A program made the position numbers and the translations under genes. From assembly GCF_011378715.1 (NCBI RefSeq), contig NZ_WTKU01000006.1, forward strand, positions 1 to 64,000: DNA of 64,000 nucleotides, in the 5' to 3' direction. The stretch's first letter is position 1; each line of letters starts with the position of its first letter. The notes beneath the pieces are model-generated. The model saw only the letters and a list, made by a program, of their open reading frames with translations, did no database searches and was not told the DNA's origin. Shown here piece by piece: positions 19,529-29,242 of the stretch. The stretch is from Psychromonas sp. SA13A. GTDB taxonomy: Bacteria > Pseudomonadota > Gammaproteobacteria > Enterobacterales > Psychromonadaceae.

Positions 19529-19684
19529 GTAACGTAGCTATATAACGTAGCTATGTAACGTAGCTATGTAACGTAGCTATGTAACGTAGCTATGTAACGT
19601 AGCTATGTAACGTAGCTATGTAACGTAGCTATGTAACGTAGCTATGTAACGTAGCTATGTAACGTAGCTATGTAACGTAGCTAT
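19529..19684. repeat. 13-bp tandem repeat array, 12 copies
   Basis: Twelve head-to-tail copies of GTAACGTAGCTAT. Only the second copy differs (A for G at its first base). Degenerate remnants continue to about 19717. The unit length is not a multiple of three and both strands carry frequent stops, so it is not coding. The near-perfect copies suggest recent expansion and likely length variation between strains. There are no spacers, so it is not a CRISPR. Confidence 0.95.
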
Positions 19685-19709
19685 GTAACATAATCAAGTA
19701 GCGTAATTA

Positions 19710-19750
19710 AATAGCGTAAACCACTGTTATATTAAGTGGTTTACGTTATT
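19710..19750 (-). terminator. Hairpin downstream of RIO kinase gene
   Basis: Arms 19710-19724 and 19736-19750 pair over 15 bp with one G-T wobble and an 11-nt loop. Read leftward it follows the RIO kinase stop codon by 9 bp and leads into TAATTA rather than a clean T run. It is probably the terminator of that gene. Confidence 0.6.
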
Positions 19751-19758
19751 AAAAGAAC

Positions 19759-20607
19759 TTAATCAACATCAGAAATACGGTCTAAACGGTCTAGTTCCTC
19801 TTCTCGAGCAGCATTAATTTCATGCAGTACTCCATCAACGTCAGCATCAATGTCTGAGTCAACGAATCGTCCCGTTAATATTGTTTTAGGTGATAACTCA
19901 CCCGTTTCAAAAATAGACCAAATTTCCTCGCCATAACGTGTTTTAGCAAGCTCAGGTGCAAATTGAGAATAATACTGTGTCATGTTATTCACGTCACGTA
20001 ACAACATTTTCTTCGCATTATTATTACCAGCAGCATCTACGGCCTGTGGTAAGTCAATAATCACAGGACCTTCTTCATCCACCAACACATTAAACTCTGA
20101 CAAATCACCATGGATCACACCAACACTGAGCATACGAACCACATAGTCCATTACTTTAGCGTGGTCAATCATTGCCTTTTCTTGAGACAGGGTTACATCA
20201 TTTAAGCGCGGAGCTGCAAAACCCTCAGCATCGGTGATCAGTTCCATGATCAACACTCCACCGAAACATCCGTAAGGTGTAGGCACTCGAATACCTGCAT
20301 CGGCGAATTTATACAAGGCATCAACTTCAGTACTCTGCCAAATTTCTTCTTGTTGCTCACGCCCAAATTTAGAGCCTTTTTGCATTGCACGTGCATTACG
20401 ACCATTGCGGACTTTTCGTCCTTCATTGTACAAAACCGCATTTTTAAAACTACGTTTACTAGCTTCTTTATAAACCTTTGCACAACGAACTTGATCACCA
20501 CATTGAACAACATAAACCGTTGCTTCTTTGCCGCTCATTAACTGGCGTAGTACATTATCGACGATGCCATCGTCAACTAATGGTTGAATTCTTTTAGGTA
20601 TTTTCAT
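19759..20607 (-). CDS. RIO1-family serine protein kinase
   Basis: Cytoplasmic atypical protein kinase of 282 residues. The ATP-binding loop SGKEATVYV is at 25-33, the catalytic loop HGDLSEFN at 166-173 (Asp168), and the metal-binding IIDLPQAVD has Asp185. These are the RIO1 family landmarks. The acidic C-terminus (EEELDRLDRISDVD) is also common. Substrates of bacterial RIO kinases are poorly known. It is monocistronic and ends at a hairpin next to the 13-bp repeat array. Confidence 0.9.
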   Translation of the reverse strand: MKIPKRIQPLVDDGIVDNVLRQLMSGKEATVYVVQCGDQVRCAKVYKEASKRSFKNAVLYNEGRKVRNGRNARAMQKGSKFGREQQEEIWQSTEVDALYKFADAGIRVPTPYGCFGGVLIMELITDAEGFAAPRLNDVTLSQEKAMIDHAKVMDYVVRMLSVGVIHGDLSEFNVLVDEEGPVIIDLPQAVDAAGNNNAKKMLLRDVNNMTQYYSQFAPELAKTRYGEEIWSIFETGELSPKTILTGRFVDSDIDADVDGVLHEINAAREEELDRLDRISDVD

Positions 20608-21052
20608 TTATATAATTTGTTTTCTAATATTTTAATTGATTGAGCTAAATGCTATTTAATTAAATAAAGAGCTAAAAAGCAGAAACAGTATTACCCAGTC
20701 ATTACCTTAATAGGTAATAGTTACACCAAGTAATAGTGAGATAGAAGCATATACTCATTAGTCTTAAATATATGCCTAGGCAATTCATCAAATAAATAAC
20801 GGCTACATTTATAACGCCTCTTTTATACTGCCTTTTAACTAAGTAGTGTATTAATAAAACAGTAACCAGCGCTTATATCAAAAGGTATAACCGTCCATAA
20901 TACTATAAAAGCAATCGTTTCATTGTTTCTTTTTGTTCAATTCATGACATGCAAAATAAAAATCCACTTAATTTTACTTTTACAGCATAGAAAATACTTA
21001 GCAGTTAAGAACTAGATCAAGCCCTAAAATAGATTTTATAATAGGTGATTAT
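20608..21052. other. Intergenic region, 445 bp
   Basis: A/T-rich region between the RIO kinase and the EamA transporter, both leftward. A 7-bp hairpin with a 4-nt loop is present at 20701-20718. Nothing else of note and no supported ORF. Confidence 0.4.
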
Positions 21053-21937
21053 TTATGATTTTGTCTTTTTGCCAAAAACATTCACTAGTGCACCTAAAAC
21101 GATTAATGAACCTCCAATTAAAGTCCAAATAGAAGGTATCTCATTGAAAACAATAACCCCAAGGATAGCCGAGAAGACAACTTGTACATAAGAAAAAGCA
21201 CTGACTTTAGCAGCAACTTCACTCTGCATAGCTTTAGTTAAGCCGACTTGTCCAATTTGGGTAAAAATGCCTACAAACAATAATAAAATCAACGCTTCGG
21301 TATTGGGCATAACAAAGTTATCGCCTAACAAAATAACTGATAATGGTAAGGCAATCAGGGGGAAATAGAAAATAATCACGGAGCTGTCTTCGGATTGACT
21401 TAAACGCTTAACTAATACATAAGCAGTCCCACTGCCTAATGCGCCTAATAATGCAGCGCAAACACTAAACCAAGGTAAAACCGCTTCTCCTGTCATCGAT
21501 AAATTGGGTTTAACCATCGCCAGTAAACCAAATAAACAAAGCACAATACAAATTAATGTTGAACGTTGGATCCTTTCTTTCAGAAAGAAAAAAGCTAACA
21601 AAGCAGTAAAGACGGGATACAGATACTGTAATAAAGTCGCTTCAGCTAATGGTAAAGTCGTGACTGCATAATAGACGCAAATTAACGCTAAGGTCCCTAC
21701 TCCTCCACGAGCAATAAGTAGCGTTTTGTTATTTCCCCACACAGGAATTTTCTTACGTTTAATATCAACGTAACTAATCAACAATGAAATAATCCCGCGA
21801 GCAGCAACAATTTCAAAGACAGGAATATTATGGGTGCTTACCAGCTTCACACAGGCAGTCATCAATGCAAAGGAAAAAGCTGACAGCAACATAAACCGTA
21901 AGCTAATCGGTATCGACAAGAAAAAATTTCGTAACAT
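21053..21937 (-). CDS. EamA/DMT-superfamily transporter
   Basis: 294-residue inner-membrane protein with about ten hydrophobic helices in two EamA repeats, typical of RhaT/YdcZ-type drug and metabolite exporters. The first repeat ends with EATLLQYLYPVFTALLAFFFLKE and the second with SAFSYVQVVFSAILGVIVFNE, the usual paired signatures. The substrate cannot be inferred. It is flanked by long gaps and appears monocistronic. Confidence 0.88.
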   Translation of the reverse strand: MLRNFFLSIPISLRFMLLSAFSFALMTACVKLVSTHNIPVFEIVAARGIISLLISYVDIKRKKIPVWGNNKTLLIARGGVGTLALICVYYAVTTLPLAEATLLQYLYPVFTALLAFFFLKERIQRSTLICIVLCLFGLLAMVKPNLSMTGEAVLPWFSVCAALLGALGSGTAYVLVKRLSQSEDSSVIIFYFPLIALPLSVILLGDNFVMPNTEALILLLFVGIFTQIGQVGLTKAMQSEVAAKVSAFSYVQVVFSAILGVIVFNEIPSIWTLIGGSLIVLGALVNVFGKKTKS

Positions 21938-22192
21938 AATTAGACTAATTTGATTAAAAAAATAGACGTGCAGTTTATCGTATTTTGCATCGCCTAGTTA
22001 TTTATTTGAATCTTTAATTTTCAGATTATGCACTGATTTAAACGTTAATATGATAACAAACATTATTCAATATCATTCATCAATGCTCATCTACCTCGCG
22101 AGATATAAAGAAGCATAGCAAAACTTAAAATGAAGCAATATTTATATGCCCTTTAACTATCAGCCATATCTTTTAACTATCCGCCGTATCTT

Positions 22193-22750
22193 TTAACTAT
22201 CGGTCATAATAGGCGTTAACTTTTCTAGAAATTCCGCTAATGACTCCGCTAACACTGCTTCTTGTTTTTTACCTAAGGTTTCTAATTGCACTTGCCCTGT
22301 TTCATTTAAAATAGAAATGACTTGCATCTCATCGCTGCAGGTTGCAATAAACATTGATGCTGGTTTTTTTAATCGTTTTTGCATCATAAAGTGAGCAATC
22401 ATATTTTCTTGCAACACATTAAAGTCTTGTTCATTCCACACTTGAATAAGTTCAATTGGATGCCCTTCAAACTCGCAACATAGGTGGTCGCTATAAGCGC
22501 TGCAAAAAAGATCTTCAATAGAAGGATGTAAAGTCACTTCCAGTGCTTGCTCAATATTATTAAGGCTCGATTTTTGCTCTCTCGGCACAGCCTGCCATGT
22601 TATTTTATCATCCTCAACGTTACCAACCTGACAAGGAGACAACCATTCAGGGTCAAAAGATTGAGTCGGTAAAGTTTGCTGTATTGATTGCCATAATTGT
22701 TGATGACGTTGATATAATGCAAATAACTGCTGTTGTGTATCTGTATTCAT
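22193..22750 (-). CDS. syd: SecY-interacting protein Syd
   Basis: Cytoplasmic protein that binds SecY at the inner membrane. At 185 residues it matches E. coli Syd (181). Recognisable conserved stretches are WLSPCQVGNVEDD, LIQVWNEQDF, QENMIAHFMMQKRLKKP and ETLGKK. The gene lies back to back with queF, as in E. coli, where syd and queF are neighbours. A 27-nt dyad lies in the shared intergenic region. Confidence 0.93.
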   Translation of the reverse strand: MNTDTQQQLFALYQRHQQLWQSIQQTLPTQSFDPEWLSPCQVGNVEDDKITWQAVPREQKSSLNNIEQALEVTLHPSIEDLFCSAYSDHLCCEFEGHPIELIQVWNEQDFNVLQENMIAHFMMQKRLKKPASMFIATCSDEMQVISILNETGQVQLETLGKKQEAVLAESLAEFLEKLTPIMTDS

Positions 22751-22771
22751 AGCTCGAATAATTCTTCTTTT

Positions 22772-22798
22772 TAGTTACAATACGGCATATTGTAACTA
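22772..22798. promoter_or_regulatory. Dyad between syd and queF
   Basis: TAGTTACAATA (22772-22782) is followed after 5 bp by its exact complement TATTGTAACTA (22788-22798). The dyad is centred in the 104-bp gap between the divergent start codons. It may be an operator or an RNA hairpin. No known consensus was recognised. Confidence 0.5.
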
Positions 22799-22854
22799 TT
22801 CGGGCAGCCTTGTCTTGTTTTTCTGACAACGCTTTCCTCTAAATGAGATGTTCC

Positions 22855-23712
22855 ATGCCAAATTCAACACTTTATAACCAAGATGAAACATTACAAAACT
22901 TATCTTTAGGTAAAGTCACAGAGTATAAATGCCACTACGATCAATCCTTATTGCAAGGAGTTCCACGTAGTTTGAACCGTAATGAGCTTAACTTAGATGC
23001 CTCTGCACTGCCTTTTCATGGTTTTGATCTATGGAATATTTACGAACTTTCCTGGTTAAATAATAAAGGTAAACCAATGGTTGCAACGGGGATTGTTAAG
23101 GTCCCCTTTGATAGTGAGTTTTTAATAGAATCAAAATCCTTTAAATTATACTTAAACAGCTTTAATCAAAGTAAATTTGAGTCCGTTGCAGCGGTACAAG
23201 CAATATTAACTGCAGACTTATCAGCCTGTGCCAACAAACCGGTTAGCGTCGACCTTAATGCAAATCTAGATATGATTAACGAGTCACTGGGTACTTTTAG
23301 CGGTGTTAACCTAGATGAGTTAGATATTGAAGTTGACCAGTATCAACTGTTACCGTCATTATTAACGGATATTAGCTCTGACACCACAGTAACGGAAACA
23401 CTCTACTCACACTTATTAAAATCAAATTGTTTAATCACTAGCCAACCAGATTGGGCAAGTGTTGAAATAAGCTATACGGGTAAATCACTCGACCATGAAA
23501 AGTTGTTGCGATACTTAATTTCATTTCGCCAACATAATGAATTCCATGAGCAGTGTGTAGAGCGTATTTTCTGTGATTTAATGAAGTATGGTTCTTTAAC
23601 ATCGTTAACCGTTTATGCTAGATATACACGTAGAGGTGGCTTAGATATTAATCCTTTACGTAGTACGTCAATGGAATCTGCAATTAATAATATACGCTTG
23701 ATACGCCAGTAG
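22855..23712 (+). CDS. queF: NADPH-dependent 7-cyano-7-deazaguanine reductase
   Basis: Reduces preQ0 to preQ1 in queuosine biosynthesis. This is the long, two-domain QueF type: 285 residues from the chosen start, against 282 in E. coli. The substrate motif ESKSFKLYLNSF and the active-site region SNCLITSQPDWASVEI are intact. The frame also opens at 22843, but the ATG at 22855 aligns with the E. coli N-terminus. It is followed by a 17-bp perfect hairpin. Confidence 0.95.
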   Translation: MPNSTLYNQDETLQNLSLGKVTEYKCHYDQSLLQGVPRSLNRNELNLDASALPFHGFDLWNIYELSWLNNKGKPMVATGIVKVPFDSEFLIESKSFKLYLNSFNQSKFESVAAVQAILTADLSACANKPVSVDLNANLDMINESLGTFSGVNLDELDIEVDQYQLLPSLLTDISSDTTVTETLYSHLLKSNCLITSQPDWASVEISYTGKSLDHEKLLRYLISFRQHNEFHEQCVERIFCDLMKYGSLTSLTVYARYTRRGGLDINPLRSTSMESAINNIRLIRQ

Positions 23713-23720
23713 TTTTATTA

Positions 23721-23759
23721 ATAATACTGACTTAATAGTGCTTATTAAGTCAGTATTAT
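23721..23759. terminator. Perfect 17-bp hairpin after queF
   Basis: Arms 23721-23737 and 23743-23759 are exact complements around a 5-nt loop. No T run follows, although TTTTATTA precedes it. It lies 8 bp after the queF stop and is likely a transcript-end structure. Confidence 0.6.
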
Positions 23760-23859
23760 GAGCAGAAGTGCAACTGATCGCGTTTTTACATGTTATGTTG
23801 CACTTACTTAAATTATTTAGTTGTACCGCCACCGTTTTGTGATGAGGTTTTAATTATTA

Positions 23860-26055
23860 ATGCGTTTGTTTTCAAGAGTCTTATTTAGCTGCCTTTTACT
23901 TTCTGTTAGCCATCCCCTATGGTCCCTTGAATTATCGGGGGCACTTATCCCTGCTTCAATCAAAGAAAGTTATAAAACGCGTCAATTGGAACCTCTAAAT
24001 TGTATTAATTCCGTTACTAAATTTATGAATAAGGTAGAAGCTCTGCCCACTTATGCTGAAGGCACCATGCCTAAGAATAGGTTGACCTCTACTAAACGTA
24101 TTCCTAATCATGCGCCTTCACAGTTATTAGCCTCTTGTTATACAGAGCTTGCAGACTACGAAAACAGTTTAGCGTTACTGATCCCTTTACTAAAAACGCC
24201 AAGTATCACTCCCGATGAAATCAGAACATTAAATATCATTGCTAGCGAGATACCAGAGTCTGAGCGTCCACAGCTCAGTAATGAAGCACTAATTAAAATG
24301 CTGCTTAATTCAATTGAGTCTATGAAAGATAAAAAGCATGCAAACAAGTCAAACCTAGTCGATATTCTTCGTTTAACTATCGCTAAACTCGCGTTAGCGA
24401 CGCACCAATATCAATTAGCGAATGAGTCGTTAAGCCAAGTTAAAAAGAACATAAAAAATACCAAGCATAAAGAGTTAGTTGCGTGGTTAGCTTATTATTA
24501 TGGTCATTATTACGATCAAATAAATCAGCAACAATTAGCTATATCCAACTTTCAAACAGCAAACGAAATGGCAGACCAACTACACCTGATAAAATTAAGC
24601 AGTTTAGTGAAAGAAAGTTTATCCAATCTTTATCAACAAAAACATCGTTACACACAAGCAATGGATTTTGCTAGCCAACGTGTTGAGCTTTTATTGCCCA
24701 CAGACAATTATGTACAGCAGGCGGATAGCCTATTAAAATTTGCGATTTTAAAACGTCAAAATAAAGAATACAATCAAGCGATTATCTACTTATTTAATGC
24801 GTTTGAACTGGTAGAAAAGAAGCATAAAATGTTACTTGCTTACACCTATTTAGAACTCGGTAGAACTTATGCTTCGATGCCTTACGATTTAAAAAAGAAC
24901 ACCGAATTAGCACAGAAATATTTGCAAAATGCACGTTATCATTTTCAAAAATTACATCGACTTGAACAAGAAACTGAAAGCACTTTATTATTGGCGCAAT
25001 TAAACATTCGAAGTCAAGATACGGGTTTAGCAATTCTACAATTAGAAAGTGTATTAACTTTGGCCAAGGATAGATTTCCAGAGCTACGCGTAAAGGCTTT
25101 TGAAATGCTCGCCCTAAGCTATGAGTTATCCGGCGACCATCAGCAAGCAAATTTTCATTTTAAAAACTTCCACTCTTTGCAAAATGCAATTAAAGAAAAA
25201 CTATTTGCTCTGCAACAATTAAAAATTAATGAGCAATTTCAACTCATTGAGCAAACACAGCAACAAATCCAGCTAGAAACCAAAAACAATGAGTTATTAC
25301 TCAAAAATAATCGCTTTAAAAACATTGCCTATATTGTATTGGCGTTATTAGGCGTCACTTCATTATTTACATTATTTATCTTTATTCGTCATAAAAAACT
25401 CGTAATTAGAGAACAAATAACGCGTAAAAAATGGTTGCATCACCCTCGAACACGTTTAATATCACAACAAGCACAGGAATATGATCAACAGTATCAAGGA
25501 CGTCCCCTGTTTTATGCTTTGGTACATATTCCATTTTTAAGTAATTTAAACGGTTCAAAAGGTTTGTTCAGTGCAGAAAAAATAGAGTTAGCCTTAGGAC
25601 AAGAATTAAAAGCTAACTTTTCTCAACATACACAAATTAGTCAAGTCAGAGATAATCAACTACTATTTATTGCCGAACAAGAACATCATGGTGAAGCGAA
25701 AAAATTAGCACAGGATATTGAATATTTCTTTCAAACATTTGCAGAGAATTATGATTTAGATGGAAGAGTTTCAACAGGCATAGTTGCTTTTCCCTTTTTA
25801 AACAATGTCACTCGTGCAATAGCGCCGGAACGCATGCTTAATATCACTTGTTTAGCTTTATTTGGTGCTTGTCAAATAAGAGAGATAGTACACGAAAGTA
25901 GCTGGTTAGAATTATATGCAATAGAAAAAATTCAACCTGCATTCTTTGATGGAGATTTGTGGTTATTAGGTCAAGCAGGGATCGATAAAGGAATAGTAAA
26001 ATTGAAAACGAGCCATCCCAACATCCCTATTGCATGGCCAGAGATTAGTCGCTAA
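23860..26055 (+). CDS. Membrane TPR protein with degenerate GGDEF-like domain
   Basis: 731-residue envelope protein. A signal peptide (about 1-22) leads to a long periplasmic helical region with TPR-like repeats (about 80-430) and a coiled coil (about 440-485). A transmembrane helix follows near 488-510. The cytoplasmic C-terminus (about 525-700) has the length and secondary-structure pattern of a GGDEF domain. The signature position (near 594) reads RDNQL, so cyclase activity is not expected. The gene stands 67 bp before an intact diguanylate cyclase, suggesting a sensor partner (inference). Confidence 0.75.
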   Translation: MRLFSRVLFSCLLLSVSHPLWSLELSGALIPASIKESYKTRQLEPLNCINSVTKFMNKVEALPTYAEGTMPKNRLTSTKRIPNHAPSQLLASCYTELADYENSLALLIPLLKTPSITPDEIRTLNIIASEIPESERPQLSNEALIKMLLNSIESMKDKKHANKSNLVDILRLTIAKLALATHQYQLANESLSQVKKNIKNTKHKELVAWLAYYYGHYYDQINQQQLAISNFQTANEMADQLHLIKLSSLVKESLSNLYQQKHRYTQAMDFASQRVELLLPTDNYVQQADSLLKFAILKRQNKEYNQAIIYLFNAFELVEKKHKMLLAYTYLELGRTYASMPYDLKKNTELAQKYLQNARYHFQKLHRLEQETESTLLLAQLNIRSQDTGLAILQLESVLTLAKDRFPELRVKAFEMLALSYELSGDHQQANFHFKNFHSLQNAIKEKLFALQQLKINEQFQLIEQTQQQIQLETKNNELLLKNNRFKNIAYIVLALLGVTSLFTLFIFIRHKKLVIREQITRKKWLHHPRTRLISQQAQEYDQQYQGRPLFYALVHIPFLSNLNGSKGLFSAEKIELALGQELKANFSQHTQISQVRDNQLLFIAEQEHHGEAKKLAQDIEYFFQTFAENYDLDGRVSTGIVAFPFLNNVTRAIAPERMLNITCLALFGACQIREIVHESSWLELYAIEKIQPAFFDGDLWLLGQAGIDKGIVKLKTSHPNIPIAWPEISR

Positions 26056-26122
26056 GCGATTGTAATTTAGTATAAAAATTAGCTCACATTAAGAAAATTA
26101 CAAATATTAAAGGATTATATTC

Positions 26123-27592
26123 ATGGCATCATCGGCGCTAACAAGGTTATTACAACAACTCTTAAGACGAAATTATCGCCAAGATAAAGCTTTTGATAAA
26201 TATCAAATCCGATTCCTAAAAAAATTACAAGCAACATCTACCGATGAAAGCGACAACGATCTATTCGATGAATGCGTCGTACAGTTAGCAACAATCCCAA
26301 ATAATTTAGATGACAAGCTCTCAGAGGGACGTTTAATTTCTCGTCACTCGATCACGCAATTACAACAAATAGATTCTTTATCAAACTCCATTAAAACTCG
26401 ACTCCTAGAAATGCAAGATGGAGATGTCCCTTACACTATTATTGAGCATCAAGTTGAATTAAAAGAACTGATCAAAATTTATCAACGCGCAGTAATAGAA
26501 CTGAGTAAACGTTCGATGCAATCTGACGACGATCATAAGGGTGACGTAGAATTTATTAATGAAGAACTGCAGCAAGTGATATTAGAGTTAGATGTTGGTG
26601 AAGCTTATGTACAAGATCTTGAAAAACTACGTATTAATATCAGTAACGAAAGTGATCCTTTTCAATTACCTCACCATTGTTTACAAGTCATTAATCTAAT
26701 CATTAACAGTACACGTGAAGAGCGTAGTTCTTCACGTCATTTTTTATATACACTGAATGATAGCTTAACCGAGTTTTATTTAAATTTTGCAAAAACCTTA
26801 AATGCAACTGAAGCTGGTTTTGCACAACAAAAAGATACCTTTGTATCGATAGAAAAGAGTGCAAAAAGTCTACAGCAACAAAGTGAAGAAGCACAAGATA
26901 TCGATAGTTTACGTAATTACATTACTAGCTACGTGAGTGAAGTGAAAAATGTCATTGCTGAACAAGAGAAAAAGAAAGAGCAAAAGTTTCGTCATAAATT
27001 TCAAGGTATGGTGAGACAAATTAAAGAACTGCAAAGTGAAACACAGAGCTATCAAAAAACACTCAAACACCAAACTAAACAGTTACACGTCGACTTTTTG
27101 ACTAAAATCCCCAATAGAGCTGCTTGGAGCGAACGCCTAGAAATTGAAATAACGCGTTTAAAACGTTATAAAACCCCGCTACAAATGGCGGTCATCGATA
27201 TCGATAACTTCAAAAGTATTAACGATAATTTTGGCCATTTAGCAGGTGATAAAGTCCTACATGCCATCGCTCAAACATTACAAAAATCAATTCGTAAAAC
27301 AGATTACATCGCCCGATTCGGTGGCGAAGAATTTGCATTATTATTACCTGAGATAAACCAACAACAAGCACAGTTTGTATTAAATAAATTACGAGATCGT
27401 ATTAAAGCAATCACTTTCAGATTCAAAGAAGAAAACTTAATCATCACCATCTCAGTTGGTTTTACCACCTTAGTTTCAAGTGATGATCAAGATGAAGCGT
27501 TTGAACGTGCTGATACAGCATTATATCAAGCAAAAGCAGAGGGCAAAGATCGCGTCATCTTTATAGAAAAAACAGCAACCGATGACAAATAA
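26123..27592 (+). CDS. Diguanylate cyclase (GGDEF)
   Basis: 489-residue cytoplasmic protein that should make cyclic di-GMP from GTP. The catalytic GGEEF is at 400-404. An inhibitory I-site RKTD is at 391-394, exactly five residues before it, so product inhibition is likely. The N-terminal 320 residues are helical, with a coiled coil near 275-320, and match no sensor domain I can name. No membrane segment was seen. It lies 67 bp after the TPR protein and is probably cotranscribed with it. Confidence 0.92.
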   Translation: MASSALTRLLQQLLRRNYRQDKAFDKYQIRFLKKLQATSTDESDNDLFDECVVQLATIPNNLDDKLSEGRLISRHSITQLQQIDSLSNSIKTRLLEMQDGDVPYTIIEHQVELKELIKIYQRAVIELSKRSMQSDDDHKGDVEFINEELQQVILELDVGEAYVQDLEKLRINISNESDPFQLPHHCLQVINLIINSTREERSSSRHFLYTLNDSLTEFYLNFAKTLNATEAGFAQQKDTFVSIEKSAKSLQQQSEEAQDIDSLRNYITSYVSEVKNVIAEQEKKKEQKFRHKFQGMVRQIKELQSETQSYQKTLKHQTKQLHVDFLTKIPNRAAWSERLEIEITRLKRYKTPLQMAVIDIDNFKSINDNFGHLAGDKVLHAIAQTLQKSIRKTDYIARFGGEEFALLLPEINQQQAQFVLNKLRDRIKAITFRFKEENLIITISVGFTTLVSSDDQDEAFERADTALYQAKAEGKDRVIFIEKTATDDK

Positions 27593-27888
27593 GATTTAAC
27601 TGGCAACAGATAAATAAATTGTCTGTGCTGTTTCCCATTCAAGGTGCAAATTCAGCAAGCAATAAGATGATGAATCTCTAAGCATAAAACGAATGTTCTA
27701 AGCAAATTTAATGCAACTTCGGCTATTGTAATTTAAACTTCGTTTCCATTAGCTAAGCTCCTAGTTCTCTAAGCTGAGATCCTAGTAAAGTCTGTAGCTA
27801 ATTCAATTATTTAATAAATAACTGGTACTTTTTGATGGCATCTCTATCTAACTAAGTTAGTCTTAATAGACAGTCAAAAGGAGAAGCT

Positions 27889-29241
27889 ATGATTTCACAT
27901 ATCAGTCCCGTTGGTAGCATGGCGCTATTATCTCAATTAGAAGTAAACCAACTAAAATACAGTGCCTCTTGCGAAGTTTATCAATTATTTAGAAACTGCT
28001 CTTTAGCAGTATTAAAGTCAGGTAGCCATACCGACAGTAGTAAAGAGATCCTTGAACAACATAAAGACTTTCAAATTAATGTACTCCACCAAGAACGTGG
28101 CGTCATCTTAGAGCTATTAAATCCACCAGAAGATGCCTACATCGATGGCGAGCTAATCAGAGGCATGCAAGATCACCTGTTTTCAGTGTTACGTGACCTT
28201 TTATATGTCAACACACAATTACAACCCAACCCACCATCAGCGTTCAACAGCGAACAAGCGACCAGCTTAGTGTTTTCGATTTTGCGTAATGCTAATGTAC
28301 TTAAAGCCGGTGTCGAACCCAGTGTTGTCGTTTGTTGGGGAGGACATTCTATTAATGATATTGAGTTTGCTTATACCCGAGAAGTTGGCAATCAATTAGG
28401 GTTACGAGAACTTAATATCTGTACAGGTTGTGGCCCAGGTGCCATGGAAGGTCCGATGAAAGGTGCCGCAGTAGGACACGCAAAACAACGTGTCAATAAT
28501 GGTCGTTATATTGGTTTAACCGAGCCAGGTATTATTGCCGCTGAGCCACCTAACCCAATTGTTAATGAACTGGTTATTTTACCAGATATTGAAAAACGCT
28601 TAGAGGCTTTTGTGCGCTTTACTCATAGCATCGTTATTTTCCCAGGTGGCCCAGGAACAGCGGAAGAGTTGCTTTATATTCTAGGTATTATGATGCACCC
28701 TGAAAATAAACGTCAGCCCTTACCTATCGTATTAACAGGGCCAGCAAGTAGTGTTGATTACTTTAAAGCCATTGATGAATTTATTGTGAATACATTAGGG
28801 CCGGAAGCACAGCAGCATTATCAAATCATTATTGACGATGCGCCATTAGTCGCCAAGCTCATTAAAAAGTCCATGCGCCGCGTTAAAGAGTATCGCAAAG
28901 CAATTGGAGATGCTTATTCCTTTAATTGGACATTAAAAATCGACCATGATTTCCAAGTTCCTTTTATTCCAAATCATGAAAATATGGCAAACCTGGTTTT
29001 GCATCGCGATCAGCCAAAAGATCAACTTGCGTCCAATCTACGTCGTGTTTTTTCTGGGATCGTTGGTGGTAATGTAAAAGATGAAGGCATAAAATCCATT
29101 GAAGAAAATGGTCCATTTTTGTTAACCGGTGAAAAAGATTTAATGCAACGCGTAGACAAATTATTAAAGAGTTTCATTGAACAAGGGCGAATGAAACTAC
29201 CAGGAACGGTTTACACCCCTTGCTATAAGATTAAAACTTAA
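27889..29241 (+). CDS. ppnN: Nucleotide 5'-monophosphate nucleosidase PpnN
   Basis: Hydrolyses purine and pyrimidine nucleoside monophosphates to base and ribose 5-phosphate. In E. coli the enzyme (YgdH) responds to (p)ppGpp. Length 450 compares with 454. The LOG-type core is seen in [21 protein letters not shown] and [12 protein letters not shown], and [15 protein letters not shown] is conserved in this family. An AAAGGAGAAGC ribosome site precedes the ATG. xni starts one base after the stop, so the two form an operon. Confidence 0.95.
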   Translation: MISHISPVGSMALLSQLEVNQLKYSASCEVYQLFRNCSLAVLKSGSHTDSSKEILEQHKDFQINVLHQERGVILELLNPPEDAYIDGELIRGMQDHLFSVLRDLLYVNTQLQPNPPSAFNSEQATSLVFSILRNANVLKAGVEPSVVVCWGGHSINDIEFAYTREVGNQLGLRELNICTGCGPGAMEGPMKGAAVGHAKQRVNNGRYIGLTEPGIIAAEPPNPIVNELVILPDIEKRLEAFVRFTHSIVIFPGGPGTAEELLYILGIMMHPENKRQPLPIVLTGPASSVDYFKAIDEFIVNTLGPEAQQHYQIIIDDAPLVAKLIKKSMRRVKEYRKAIGDAYSFNWTLKIDHDFQVPFIPNHENMANLVLHRDQPKDQLASNLRRVFSGIVGGNVKDEGIKSIEENGPFLLTGEKDLMQRVDKLLKSFIEQGRMKLPGTVYTPCYKIKT

Positions 29242-29242
29242 T

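Noticed and set aside
19529-19684. CRISPR array
   Set aside because: The units are contiguous 13-mers without spacers and no cas genes are present.
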